Positions 45,081-54,563 of a stretch of 64,000 nt of DNA are shown piece by piece; the first letter of the stretch is position 1; each line of letters begins with the position of its first letter. Source of the DNA: Haloquadratum walsbyi J07HQW2 (lineage in GTDB: Archaea; Halobacteriota; Halobacteria; Halobacteriales; Haloferacaceae); the NCBI RefSeq assembly GCF_000415985.1, contig NZ_KE356561.1:2712387-2776386 (forward strand), given 5' to 3'. The notes beneath the pieces were generated by a model that searched no databases, was not told the origin of the DNA, and saw nothing but the letters and a program-made list of their open reading frames with translations. Position numbers and translations under genes: made by a program.

Positions 45081-46525
45081 TGGAGTCCCCTTCCCCAAGG
45101 AACGAGCGAAGCGAGTGAGTAGGGAGGGGAGGAAACCGACAACTCAATAAAAACCACAATTTAACGAGCAACAATAGTATTATGAAATTACGATGGCACC
45201 AGGTGACGAGTACTACCGTCGGACTGTTATCACACGGCTCGACGGGCTTTCCACGCAAGATCATGAGCTACTCCAAGCGACTGTCGAAGAGTGGCTCGAC
45301 GGGTGCAACATTGCATCCAACCTTGCGTGGGAGAATGAGCATACTCAGTCTGGTGTCAGAAACATAGCCAAAGACGGGACGGGGTAGAAGCAGGAACAAA
45401 ATTGGGGAGTCAGCACTCGATTCTCGCTTGCCACGAAGTTGCAGGCAGCATCCAATCCTGTATCAAGAAGCGACAGAAGGGCAAGAAAGCAACACAACCA
45501 AACTTCACCTCGAAGTCCATCACATACGACAGGCGCACACTGAGCGTGTTCCCAAACAAAGAGCAGGTGTCGCTCACCGTGCTTGGCGACCACTCAAGGG
45601 TGCGAGCAGACCTCGCACTGCCAAGTGATGAAGACGGATACCAATACCAGTACTTGAACGACAAAGAGTGGGAATACACGGAAAGCACACTGCACTACCG
45701 AGACGGCGAGTGGTACTTGCATCTTGGGTATCGCAAGGAGAAGTCCGACGAAGAGGCAACGACGCAGAACGGAACGGTTCTGTGTGTTGACCTCGGCGTC
45801 AACCAGATTGCTGTCACCAGCACGGCACGCTTTGTCAGTGCAGGCAAGCTCAACTCAACCACGCTCGAAGAGAGTTTGAGAACACTCGTGGCGACCTCCA
45901 AGAACGTGGAACGCAATCAGCTCATCGAACACTCCACCAGGTACAGGTCGGTGGTCGAGAAGATGAGTACGTGAAGCACGTGTTACACTCGGTGGCAAGC
46001 GGGATTGTCGAAGAAGCCGTTGCATATGAATGCGACGGCATTGTGTTCGAAGACCTCGACGGGATTCGAGACCGACTCCAGTACGCTGACTGGCACTCAA
46101 AATGGGCGTTTCGCAAACTCAAGCAGTGTGTCGAATACAAGACCGAAGAGAGAGACGTGTTCGTGAATACTGTAAACCCGAAGAATACTTCGAAGCGGTG
46201 TAACAACTGTGGAAGTGTTCGAGACGCTAATCGTCACCATGATGAGTTTGAGTGCCAACGATGCGGGAACCAGAATCATGCCGATTACAACGCAGCGAAG
46301 AATATCGCAGAAGTGTATCTCTTACGGGGCCATCAGCCGTCTCGTAGGAGGAGCATCAGTCAATATGCTCTGAAGTCAGACTCGAGGTCAAAGACACCGA
46401 GCTAGAGCATACAGCTCTCACCTGTCTCAGGTTAGAGGCAGGGGGAGAGACCACTGACAAGCCCCACCCCAGCCTCACCGAGCGAACCCGTTCACGGGTG
46501 AGCGAAGTGGGGTGGGGTAGTTGAC
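45081..46525 (+). mobile_element. IS1341-type element with broken tnpB
   Basis: Left end (45081-45136): CCCCTTCCCC...TAGGGAGGGGAGG, closely matching the left end of the intact element at 31134-31207 (shared GAGTGAG and TAGGGAGGGGA). Right end: CCCCACCCC...GTGGGGTGGGG, ending GGGGTAGTTGAC (46514-46525). Between them is a frameshifted tnpB. No tnpA. The remainder of 46406-46855 after the end is the pan upstream region with no other gene. Confidence 0.75.
45193..46405 (+). pseudogene. tnpB (IS1341-type), frameshifted and internally shortened
   Basis: Three forward frames make one damaged gene. The first (from 45193) begins EYYRRTVITRLDGLS and breaks near 45385 after IAKDGTG. The second continues KLGSQHSILACHEVAG to VLCVDLGVNQIAV, which has the first RuvC Asp, and ends near 45970. 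The third starts around DEYVKHVLHS and has VFEDLDGIRDRL (RuvC Glu), CNNCG and CQRCG zinc pairs and ADYNAAKNIA (last Asp). Text between the second and third parts is too short compared with relatives. A nuclease is not expected from this gene. Confidence 0.8.
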
Positions 46526-46827
46526 TTTAGACTCTACCTGAGCGCATCTTCTCCAGTATGAATACTAAATGCAATATTTTGATTTCGCATCAAACTCCCA
46601 CGTCCGTTCACAACGAGTGATCAGAGCCATACACCAAATTGGACCTATCCGAATCAATCACTACCCACGGATATCCCTCGTCAGTATTCATTATCGGTCA
46701 ACTCAATGCACGTGCTCTGCAACCATATGCAGGCGATGGCATATATTCATTGACCATCGGTAATAGGGTTGAGACGTCTGAAAACCGGGGTATAGATAAC
46801 AGGTGCATCAGCATCGACCCGAAGCCT

Positions 46828-46834
46828 CTTATGA
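46828..46834 (+). promoter_or_regulatory. Putative TATA-like box of pan
   Basis: CTTATGA lies 22-28 bases before the pan ATG at 46856, close to the position expected for a short-leader transcript. A second AT-rich run (TATATAATA) is too near the ATG to serve as TATA box for this start. Confidence 0.35.
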
Positions 46835-46855
46835 GGTCCCACCGTATATAATACA

Positions 46856-48073
46856 ATGAGTGACACTGTGAACGACGTCGACCTCCCATATGATGAGGAG
46901 ACGGCGTCGCAGCAGGAAAAGATCCAGGCGCTCCGTGAGCGCCTCGACATCCTCGAGTCGCAAAATGAGGAGATGCGGGATAAACTGCTGGACGCAAATG
47001 CAGAGAATAATAAATATCAACAGAAGCTGGAACGGTTGACCCACGAAAATAAGAAACTCAAGCAATCACCATTGTTTGTTGCAACAGTGCAAGAGATCAC
47101 CAGCAATGGTGTTGTAATCAAACAACACGGCAATAATCAAGAGGCTCTTACCGAAGTTACCGATGAGATGCGAACGGAATTAGAACCGGATACCCGTGTT
47201 GCGGTGAACAACTCCCTTTCGGTTGTGAAACGGCTTGATGACGAAACCGATGTTCGTGCACGTGTAATGCAGGTTCAACATAGCCCATCTGTCAGATATG
47301 ATGACATTGGTGGACTAGAAACGCAAATGCAAGAAGTTCGTGAAACTGTCGAGATGCCGCTCAAATCACCAGAAATGTTTGAGACGGTTGGCATTCAGCC
47401 ACCATCCGGAGTCCTCTTGCACGGACCACCAGGAACCGGAAAGACAATGCTCGCAAAGGCTGTTGCGAACCAGACAGATGCTAGTTTCATCAAGATGGCT
47501 GGTTCGGAGTTAGTTCATAAATTCATTGGTGAAGGGGCGAAACTCGTCCGTGACCTCTTTGAAGTGGCTCGTGAAAGTGAGCCAGCAGTCATCTTTATCG
47601 ATGAAATTGACGCTATTGCATCAAAGCGAACGGACTCAAAAACCTCCGGAGACGCCGAAGTTCAGCGGACAATGATGCAGTTACTCTCGGAAATGGACGG
47701 ATTTGACGAACGAGGTGATGTTCGTATTATTGCGGCGACGAATCGATTTGATATGCTTGATGAGGCGATTCTCCGTCCAGGTCGATTTGATCGACTTATT
47801 GAAGTTCCAAAGCCTGGTACCGAGGGTCGGAAACTTATTTTCCAGATCCACACCCGCGATATGAGCGTTGCCGAAGATGTTGAGTTCGAACAATTAGCAG
47901 AAATGGCTGATAATGCTTCTGGAGCGGACATCAAGGCAATCTGCACGGAAGCCGGAATGTTTGCAATCCGCGAGGATCGAACAGAGATTGCAATGGGTGA
48001 CTTCATTCAGGCGTGGGAGAAAATCCAGTCTGAATCAAATGCTGATGGCGACACTGCACGCGCCTTTGCATAA
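46856..48073 (+). CDS. pan: Proteasome-activating nucleotidase (PAN)
   Basis: 405 residues. An N-terminal coiled coil (about 18-72) and OB domain precede the AAA module with Walker [11 protein letters not shown] (about 185), Walker [13 protein letters not shown] (about 245) and the second region of homology [23 protein letters not shown] hexamers unfold substrates for the 20S proteasome, whose alpha subunit is encoded at 14.4 kb. The last residues are RAFA, not an obvious HbYX docking motif. nth follows after 14 bases. Confidence 0.93.
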   Translation: MSDTVNDVDLPYDEETASQQEKIQALRERLDILESQNEEMRDKLLDANAENNKYQQKLERLTHENKKLKQSPLFVATVQEITSNGVVIKQHGNNQEALTEVTDEMRTELEPDTRVAVNNSLSVVKRLDDETDVRARVMQVQHSPSVRYDDIGGLETQMQEVRETVEMPLKSPEMFETVGIQPPSGVLLHGPPGTGKTMLAKAVANQTDASFIKMAGSELVHKFIGEGAKLVRDLFEVARESEPAVIFIDEIDAIASKRTDSKTSGDAEVQRTMMQLLSEMDGFDERGDVRIIAATNRFDMLDEAILRPGRFDRLIEVPKPGTEGRKLIFQIHTRDMSVAEDVEFEQLAEMADNASGADIKAICTEAGMFAIREDRTEIAMGDFIQAWEKIQSESNADGDTARAFA

Positions 48074-48087
48074 TAACCGGATTATCA

Positions 48088-48774
48088 ATGGGAACTCCGC
48101 GTACTGATCGCACGAAACAGACAGATATTGTCCTTCACCGACTTGAAGAGAGATATCCTGATTCAACCATCTCACTTCAGTTTTCAAATCGATTGGAACT
48201 TCTTGTTGCCGTTGTTCTTTCAGCGCAATGTACTGACGAGCGCGTTAATAGTATTACCTCTGATCTTTTTGAAAAATACGAAACAGCCGCTGACTATGCT
48301 GCTGCTGACACTGATGAGCTTGCTGAGGATATCTATGGCATTACATTTCATAATAACAAAGCAGGTTATCTCAAGTCGCTTGGTGAGACGCTTGCCGCCG
48401 AGCATGATGGTGATGTTCCTGATACCATGGACGAACTTACCGAGTTATCAGGTGTCGGACGGAAGACAGCAAATGTAGTCTTACAGCATGGGCATGATGT
48501 TGTCGAAGGGATTGTTGTTGACACACACGTCCAGCGGATCACTCGTCGACTCGGACTCACTGAGGAACAAACGCCTAAACAGATTGAAACCGACCTCATG
48601 GAATACGTTCCGGAGTCTGAATGGCAGCAATTTACACATCTATTTATTAGCCATGGACGAGAAACCTGTACAGCGCAGAACCCTACCTGTACAGATTGCA
48701 CTCTTGAAGATATCTGCCCATCATCAAAACGCGATCACGATATTGATCTCGCCTCAAATACACCATGGGAGTGA
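48088..48774 (+). CDS. nth: Endonuclease III (DNA glycosylase/AP lyase)
   Basis: 228 residues. LSGVGRKTANVV contains the helix-hairpin-helix and catalytic Lys; VDTHVQRITRRLGL the catalytic Asp. CTAQNPTCTDCTLEDIC gives the C-x6-C-x2-C-x5-C iron-sulfur site. It removes oxidised pyrimidines from DNA, useful under strong light and salt. It is probably co-transcribed with pan, 14 bases upstream. Confidence 0.93.
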   Translation: MGTPRTDRTKQTDIVLHRLEERYPDSTISLQFSNRLELLVAVVLSAQCTDERVNSITSDLFEKYETAADYAAADTDELAEDIYGITFHNNKAGYLKSLGETLAAEHDGDVPDTMDELTELSGVGRKTANVVLQHGHDVVEGIVVDTHVQRITRRLGLTEEQTPKQIETDLMEYVPESEWQQFTHLFISHGRETCTAQNPTCTDCTLEDICPSSKRDHDIDLASNTPWE

Positions 48775-48847
48775 GCTTAGATATCTCATTTAGAAAAAAC
48801 GCAATCCAGTAGACTCACGATATCATAATTAACCACATCACTTAGGA

Positions 48848-48892
48848 GTAAACGACCACGGGTCGGGTGACCCGTGGAACTCTCGCTGAAAT
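48848..48892 (-). repeat. 45-bp palindromic repeat, copy B
   Basis: Exact reverse copy of the 45-base repeat at 25400-25444, with the CCACGGGT/ACCCGTGG stem. It lies between the convergent nth and DUF7321-like genes and ends 2 bases from the latter's stop codon. It may have been kept because it serves as a bidirectional stop for transcription, or be a solo IS end. Confidence 0.8.
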
Positions 48893-48894
48893 CT

Positions 48895-49374
48895 TCAGAG
48901 TACATATTTTGTCAAATAGAGATAAACACCAAGCGACCATGCGATAAACCATAATCCGACGTAGCCGAATACTCCAACTCGGAGGCGTCCACGCCAGGCA
49001 CTCATATTTGGATGGAGTTCATTCAGCCCAACTTCTTGATCAGGGTCGTCGTAGAATCCAACCTCTCGTTTGACTTGGAGAATACGGACAATCCCGGTAA
49101 GTGCAAAGGCTAATAATGCATATGCTTGCAGTCCCAACACTGCATGAAGTGCCACAGCACCCCCGAGCTGTTGCAGCAAACGTGGAATCATCCACGTCAC
49201 AACAGGGATTGTGTTGAGTGTAAGACCTGGAATAATAAATTTCAGATGATATGTGAGAACACTCCAGGTAACGGTCTCAGCATCGATCATAATCCATGCC
49301 CCATACAAATAAAAGGGAAGACTTGCAGTGACCATCGATGCAGCAATGAGTGCGATGGTCGACTCTGATAGCAT
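48895..49374 (-). CDS. Four-helix membrane protein of the bc-complex cluster (DUF7321-like)
   Basis: 159 residues from ATG 49374 (a GTG at 49383 is also in frame). Four hydrophobic segments: TIALIAASMVTASLPFYLYG, FIIPGLTLNTIPVV, AVLGLQAYALLAFALTGIV and VGVFGYVGLWFIAWSLGVYL. Histidines in the second and third segments (YHLKF, LHAVLG) could bind haem, though this is untested. Haloarchaea keep such a gene beside the cytochrome b genes, here divergent from them. Confidence 0.72.
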   Translation of the reverse strand: MLSESTIALIAASMVTASLPFYLYGAWIMIDAETVTWSVLTYHLKFIIPGLTLNTIPVVTWMIPRLLQQLGGAVALHAVLGLQAYALLAFALTGIVRILQVKREVGFYDDPDQEVGLNELHPNMSAWRGRLRVGVFGYVGLWFIAWSLGVYLYLTKYVL

Positions 49375-49544
49375 TGTATGCACTATTCAATGAGCGCAGA
49401 GTGCCTAAAATAACCGACTTTGCTCGTATCCATGGTATATGCTATCGACGACTGATGATACATTGAGAATTTGTTCGTAATATCACATCGTAGATTGTAT
49501 GTGAATCGTCACGCTAACCACGGGGGCTATTCTACAACGAAATA

Positions 49545-50582
49545 ATGACGGAGTCCTCGAACGATGAAACAGTAACCGGTGATGATACCGATATATCGGC
49601 TGATTCGAGCGTTGATACGGTAACTACAGGGGACGAGGACACTGGTGCTGATGCTGATAATAGCCATCCTGATCGGACAGACGTTGCTAATCAAAAAACG
49701 ACTAAAAACAATAGCGATAGCGACGATGGTGACGGTGATGACGATGACGAAGCGCTTGCAGAACTCCGTGCACAGGTTGAGGAGACATATGATTTTGAGA
49801 ATTTTGGTCCGGAAGATATGGCTGAAATGTCACTTGACGAATGGGAAGCAGCATTTGACCCAGGCACATGGATTGTTGGTGAGGAACTACTAGATAGGGT
49901 TGAGACCGAACTTAAAGCTCGTGTTGCGATCCGAGAAATATTTGGAATCATTGAGCGGACTGACGAGGGTGGACAAGATCGTGTTGTTGCATATTCTGAT
50001 CAGGGATACGCAACGGTGTACGCTGATGGGTCTGTCGAGGGAGACGGAACAATTCGTCGTGACGTTGAACCGACAGTCGCCCTCTGTTCAATGGATAGTT
50101 ATGAAACAATGAATCCACCAGCAGATGCATCATTACCGGAACCTCGAGAGGTAGTCAAGGGAAGCGGTGAGTTCGGTAATTTAATGTTACAGATTGTTGC
50201 AGCTGCACAGATGCTTGTTGGCATCGGGTTGCTTGGCGCGTGGATTTTTGTTTCGACATTAGAAACAATTGCAGCACCAGTCACAGCGGTTATCTTTGTG
50301 CTGATTGGCTTTTTTTTGTTTATCGTTGTCGCGAATGCCCGACTTTCGGATCGATTCCGCGTGGAGGAATATCGCAATCGGCTGCAAGCACTTGAGACAA
50401 CACCTGAGCCTGAAATGCCATCAGATGAGACTACAGCAGTAGATGCGAATTATGCTGAATCTAATATGGAGATGGGTAATGAGGATACAGATGCATCAAC
50501 GAGTTCCGATACGACCGACGCTACTGACGCCACTATTGGGATAAACTCAAGTAATGGCGATGAACGCACGGACTCAACATGA
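49545..50582 (+). CDS. Acidic membrane protein of the bc-complex cluster (DUF7319-like)
   Basis: 345 residues. An Asp/Ser/Thr-rich leader of ~75 residues precedes a conserved soluble domain (FENFGPEDMAEMSLDEWEAA, DPGTWIVGEELLDRVE). Two hydrophobic helices follow (MLQIVAAAQMLVGIGLLGAW and TAVIFVLIGFFLFIVVA, about 215-275). The tail is again Asp/Thr/Ser-rich. The halocyanin gene follows 81 bases later. Probably an accessory subunit or assembly factor of the complex; role inferred from location only. Confidence 0.72.
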   Translation: MTESSNDETVTGDDTDISADSSVDTVTTGDEDTGADADNSHPDRTDVANQKTTKNNSDSDDGDGDDDDEALAELRAQVEETYDFENFGPEDMAEMSLDEWEAAFDPGTWIVGEELLDRVETELKARVAIREIFGIIERTDEGGQDRVVAYSDQGYATVYADGSVEGDGTIRRDVEPTVALCSMDSYETMNPPADASLPEPREVVKGSGEFGNLMLQIVAAAQMLVGIGLLGAWIFVSTLETIAAPVTAVIFVLIGFFLFIVVANARLSDRFRVEEYRNRLQALETTPEPEMPSDETTAVDANYAESNMEMGNEDTDASTSSDTTDATDATIGINSSNGDERTDST

Positions 50583-50663
50583 GTGCGTGAACTATAATGA
50601 ATAACCGCTGGAAACCGTCGATTCGGTGGTTTTAAGCGGACCCCTCCCCGACCCCCGGAATGT

Positions 50664-51373
50664 ATGAAGAGGCGGGATTTTATGCGAGCAGCGAGTGTCC
50701 CTGCTGCTGCGACAGCCTCCGCAACTGCTGGAGTTGGGTCAGCCCAAGAAACGGGCACAACGACCGAGACACCGAGCGGCACAGGCACAGGCACAGGCAC
50801 TGCTAGTACGTCAGGGACTGGAACAGATATGGGAACGGGAACGGGAACGGGAACTGAGGAACTGAGAATACAGATGAAAGCGCCGCAGAAGGTGGTCCAA
50901 CAAAGACAGTAACCGTTGGTCCAGGCGGTTCATTCGTCTATGAACCGGGGACGAATAGTGCATTGAAGATTGCACCCGGTACGACTGTTGAGTTTGTCTG
51001 GGACTCTAATAATCATAATATTATCCCTGAGAGCCAACCTGACGGTGCAAACTGGGAAGGGCATGAGACTCTCGAAAATGCCGGATTTACCTACAGCCAT
51101 ACATTCGAGACTCTTGGCGAATATGAGTACTTTTGTCAACCTCACCAGACGACGGGAATGGTTGCCAGTATCGAAGTCGTCGAAAATCCAAATGCTGGCG
51201 GTGGTGGCGGTGGCGGTGGCGGTGGCGAAAAAGAGCTTCACTCACTTGGTGTTCCAATCCAAGCACACTGGGTCGGTGCAGCAACGATCTTAGGAATTGT
51301 CGTAACAGTCATCTTTACATTCTATGTATTGAAGTATGGTGAGTCCGCACATACGGGCACTGGGAGGAATTAA
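50664..51373 (+). pseudogene. Halocyanin, frameshifted by an 8-bp tandem duplication
   Basis: The first frame starts MKRRDFMRAASVP, a Tat signal with twin arginine, and runs through Gly-Thr repeats before going out of frame near 50866. The second frame holds the complete copper domain: NHNII (His), YEYFCQPHQTTGM (Cys, His, Met), a ten-Gly linker and a membrane anchor. GGAACTGA is duplicated at 50850-50857 and 50858-50865; removing one copy joins TGTGTENTDESAAEGG in frame. The gene would otherwise be a membrane-bound blue-copper electron carrier of the cytochrome b cluster. Confidence 0.85.
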
Positions 51374-51375
51374 CA

Positions 51376-51762
51376 ATGTCATCAAGTGGGAGTACATACG
51401 GTGATATCCACCGATATGAGCCAGCGCGTGAGAGTACCGCATCAGCAATCGCAATTGTTCTGTTAACTGTTGTTGAAGTTATTTTCGTATTCTTATTTAC
51501 ATATGGTCTCGTCTCTGGATGGGGATTAACAGATACCGGAAATATGTTCCTTGGTACGGTTCTTGCTGTCATATTTATTGATCTTGCATTCATCCTTGCA
51601 TTATATCGAAAAGAATTCCTTCCGGACGTTGTCATTGTAAAAAAGCGACGTCGAAAATGGGAAGACCTCTATATTCGTGAAGACGATGTCGATGGAACAG
51701 CCTTCGCCGACGGTGCGTGGGACCAAGTCAAACGCGCTATTTACCCATATTATAAGCGATAA
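51376..51762 (+). CDS. Two-helix protein of the bc-complex cluster (DUF7318-like)
   Basis: 128 residues, starting 2 bases after the halocyanin stop and 3 bases before petB. TYGDIHRYEPARESTAS precedes two membrane helices (about 24-48 and 58-78: IAIVLLTVVEVIFVFLFTYG and MFLGTVLAVIFIDLAFILAL). A basic KKRRRKWEDLY stretch and acidic tail face the cytoplasm. Always found with haloarchaeal cytochrome b genes as far as I know; probably a small subunit. Confidence 0.75.
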   Translation: MSSSGSTYGDIHRYEPARESTASAIAIVLLTVVEVIFVFLFTYGLVSGWGLTDTGNMFLGTVLAVIFIDLAFILALYRKEFLPDVVIVKKRRRKWEDLYIREDDVDGTAFADGAWDQVKRAIYPYYKR

Positions 51763-51765
51763 CCA

Positions 51766-52572
51766 ATGAGTTTAGAAAAAAAAGACGAATACGACCACAA
51801 AAGCTGGATGAAAAAGAAGGATCTGACTCCAATTGAGTCAGTCTTTCTGATGAGTCTCATCTGGCTTGACAAACGACTTCGCATCGTCGATTATCTTGAG
51901 CTGATGGAGACACTCTATTACCGGGTTAATCTCCAGATGCCAAAGAGCCATACTGAGCAGTATAATCTTGATAACAAATTCTGGTATTGGTACCCACTGT
52001 ATACGTTAGGATTCTTTTCAACACTTGCATATGTTGTTGCTGCCATCTCGGGTGCATTATTGGGGTTCTACTATAGCCCATCTGCGGCTGCTGGTGGTGA
52101 GGCAGCCGGAACTGTTGCGTATCAGAGTGTCGCAATAATCATGCAGGATCTTCAGTTCGGGTTCATGCTCCGATCGATACATCGCTGGTCTGCGCAGGTT
52201 ATGGTTGCGGCTGTATTTCTCCACATGCTGCGGGTATATTTCACTGGTGCATACAAAGAGCCCCGTGAACTAAATTGGCTCATTGGAATTGTGCTAATCA
52301 GTCTCACAATGGTGTTTGGATACACTGGGTATCTACTTCCGTGGGATCAACTTGCATACTGGGCAGGACAAATTGGCGTTGAAATGTCATTGTCAATCCC
52401 ATTAGCGGGCGAGTGGATCGCACAGTTACTATTCGGTGGATTTTCGCTAGGTCAAGCGACCCTCCAGCGGATGTATATTATCCACGTATTCTTACTCCCA
52501 TTCGTGGTAACCACGTTGATAGCTATTCATATTGGTATTGTCTGGGTGCAAGGCATCGCGGAACCACACTAA
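51766..52572 (+). CDS. petB: Cytochrome b6-like subunit (N-terminal cytochrome b half)
   Basis: 268 residues, four membrane helices. Haem ligands: His in RSIHRW and FLHMLR (14 apart) and His in YIIHVF and IAIHIG (15 apart). The 14/15 spacing is that of cytochrome b6 rather than mitochondrial cytochrome b. It carries both b haems and passes electrons between quinol and quinone sites. It starts 4 bases after the previous gene, and petD follows 5 bases later. No Rieske protein gene lies in this window. Confidence 0.88.
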   Translation: MSLEKKDEYDHKSWMKKKDLTPIESVFLMSLIWLDKRLRIVDYLELMETLYYRVNLQMPKSHTEQYNLDNKFWYWYPLYTLGFFSTLAYVVAAISGALLGFYYSPSAAAGGEAAGTVAYQSVAIIMQDLQFGFMLRSIHRWSAQVMVAAVFLHMLRVYFTGAYKEPRELNWLIGIVLISLTMVFGYTGYLLPWDQLAYWAGQIGVEMSLSIPLAGEWIAQLLFGGFSLGQATLQRMYIIHVFLLPFVVTTLIAIHIGIVWVQGIAEPH

Positions 52573-52576
52573 AATA

Positions 52577-53395
52577 ATGAGTGATAACACTACCACATCA
52601 GACACGAATACAAGCACAGACACAGACACAGACACAAATACAAGTGCAACGCAGAAAGATATTCGAACGGATGGAACCGGCATTGTTGCGCCGGATGATG
52701 AAACACCAACATGGAGTGAGCGAAAAAAGCGTAGCACAGGATTATCTCGACTCACTTACGAATACTTTGAACGCGCTCGCCGCGAGGATCAAGACCTACG
52801 CCAGGAATCCGACTATGTCGAACGTGATGTACTCGCATTTCCAACGTGGCCCCATGAGATTATTCGTAACCTTGCCATAGCAAGTTTCTTTACTGGGATG
52901 ATCCTATTCCTGTCGGCGACTCTCCCACCTCACATTGGATCTCCAGCAAATCCATCGAGTACCCCAGCAATTATTCTCCCTGACTGGTACCTTTATTGGT
53001 CATTTGGATTACTTAAGCTCGGACCACTGAATCCTGATCTTGCAATTCTAGGTGGGGAAAAGCTGATGAGCGACCGAACATACGGCGTATTAGCTAATGT
53101 CGTTGTCGTTGGTGTTGTTGCAATTGTTCCCTTCTTGAATAAGGGAAGTGCTCGCCGTCCTGTTGAACAGCCGTTCTGGGCTGCTGTTGGGGTTGGTGGC
53201 GTTATTTTTGCATTCACTATCAGCGTTTATTCTGCAAAGAATCTTATTCCGATGAATGTTCATCTACTGTTTGACCTCACGTTCCTTCTTCCGGTTGTGG
53301 CTGGATTCGTGACATGGGCTGTATTGAAGACGATGCGCGAAGGCTACTCATATGACCTCAATCGACGCTACTACCGCCTTCGTCCGCCGAAATAA
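52577..53395 (+). CDS. petD: Cytochrome b C-terminal half (subunit IV-like)
   Basis: 272 residues from ATG 52577; the upstream in-frame ATG at 52532 lies inside petB. The leader is Thr/Asp-rich, coded by an ACAGAC-type hexamer run. After a soluble stretch come three helices. IILPDWYLYWSFGLLK carries PDWY, the counterpart of the PEWY motif at the quinol oxidation site. With PetB it forms a split cytochrome b, b6f style. The basic C-terminus ends YDLNRRYYRLRPPK. Confidence 0.88.
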   Translation: MSDNTTTSDTNTSTDTDTDTNTSATQKDIRTDGTGIVAPDDETPTWSERKKRSTGLSRLTYEYFERARREDQDLRQESDYVERDVLAFPTWPHEIIRNLAIASFFTGMILFLSATLPPHIGSPANPSSTPAIILPDWYLYWSFGLLKLGPLNPDLAILGGEKLMSDRTYGVLANVVVVGVVAIVPFLNKGSARRPVEQPFWAAVGVGGVIFAFTISVYSAKNLIPMNVHLLFDLTFLLPVVAGFVTWAVLKTMREGYSYDLNRRYYRLRPPK

Positions 53396-53610
53396 TTTAT
53401 CTCACTACCCAATCAATTAGGTGATGATAGATGACCCGCGGTGGGAAAAGAAACAATATCACAACATAAATTCAATGCGACACGTTGACAATTGCACAGA
53501 TAGTCACGGAATCCCTCGCAGGATAACCACTCTGGATAGTATAGGTATGCTGAAGTTATGCTGTCTGCGACAGGATCAAGCGTCTTTTTGATGAAAATGA
53601 TGAGGATACA

Positions 53611-54015
53611 ATGACAGACAGTGACCCTGGGACAGCACGCACAGAACCTGATAACTCCGATAACACTACCACAGAATCAGCCACCGGAGGGCGTGATATC
53701 GTTGTTCCAATGCGACTATATAAGACCGTGACAGTGTTTTCGACACTGCTTGCAGTGGTGAGCGTTGTTATTGGATTTTTATTCTTGGACGCGGCAACAT
53801 TGAACGTCAGTCTTGTTGGTGACATCGTCCGATTAGTGCTTGCTGGGCTCAATTTATCTGTCCCGGAGTCCCTGCTCAGTAGTCTTTTTGCAGTAATTGG
53901 GCTATCGAGTATTGGATTGGGCGCAGGCGTATATGTAATTGGAACTCGATTTCGCGCTCAGGGAATGGGAAAGTCTCAAGAGGACGCCAGCGAATTTTCG
54001 GATACAAATGGCTGA
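53611..54015 (+). CDS. Membrane protein of the bc-complex cluster (DUF7315-like)
   Basis: 134 residues. After an acidic leader (~30), GGRDIVVPMRLYKTVTVFST leads into a hydrophobic helix VVSVVIGFLFLDAATL and a second one SLFAVIGLSSIGLGAGVYVIG. The tail RFRAQGMGKSQEDA is soluble. Its end overlaps the next gene by 8 bases, implying coupled translation. A 215-base spacer separates it from petD and shows no other gene. Confidence 0.72.
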   Translation: MTDSDPGTARTEPDNSDNTTTESATGGRDIVVPMRLYKTVTVFSTLLAVVSVVIGFLFLDAATLNVSLVGDIVRLVLAGLNLSVPESLLSSLFAVIGLSSIGLGAGVYVIGTRFRAQGMGKSQEDASEFSDTNG

Positions 54016-54280
54016 TGAGTTCATCAAAGGGCTTGGAATATTCACTGCGGGTGGACTCGGCTGGATGGTACTCGCAGGATGGTACCGAACTGAGAGCTTT
54101 GAGAGTAGCCAACAACTTGTTGCACCTGTATCACTTAGCGATTCAGCGACAATGTTTGATACGATGGGCGTGCTGTTGATGGATACACTTTTTTGGTTTA
54201 CAATTATCGGTGCATTGGCTTTCTGGGTGATTATCCCGGTCATCAGACAAACACGTGAGGTGATTGAAGATGGAAGGTAA
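54008..54280 (+). CDS. Membrane protein of the bc-complex cluster (DUF7314-like)
   Basis: 90 residues from ATG 54008; the frame is open upstream but that part lies inside the previous gene. ADEFIKGLGIFTAGGLGWMV is followed by ESFESSQQLV, with a second helix MDTLFWFTIIGALAFWVIIP and a short charged tail. The overlap with the gene before ties it to the cluster. No cofactor motif is visible; probably a structural subunit. Confidence 0.72.
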   Translation: MADEFIKGLGIFTAGGLGWMVLAGWYRTESFESSQQLVAPVSLSDSATMFDTMGVLLMDTLFWFTIIGALAFWVIIPVIRQTREVIEDGR

Positions 54281-54563
54281 TGTTCTCAAAAACATGGAAA
54301 TAGCATCGTTTGAACAAAAAGTCTAGTATTATTATTTGTATACTCGTGGCAATCAACGCTGTTTGATTTGGGATATATCCTCTCAGATTGACCCTGGATT
54401 TATCTTAATCAAATTCTCACCGTGTGCTTTTGCTAGCTTTTGACTTCATGACGAGTAGAGATGACGAGACTACGAAAGTCGCATTTGATGTATGAGTGCT
54501 TAATGATGGCGTGACTGTGTCAATTAGAAAAACTCTAAATCCCCCTCCACATACGCTCTCAAT

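Noticed and set aside
46569..46851. Short forward frames upstream of pan
   Set aside because: Basic, His/Arg-rich composition and no start-site signal; treated as the pan upstream region.
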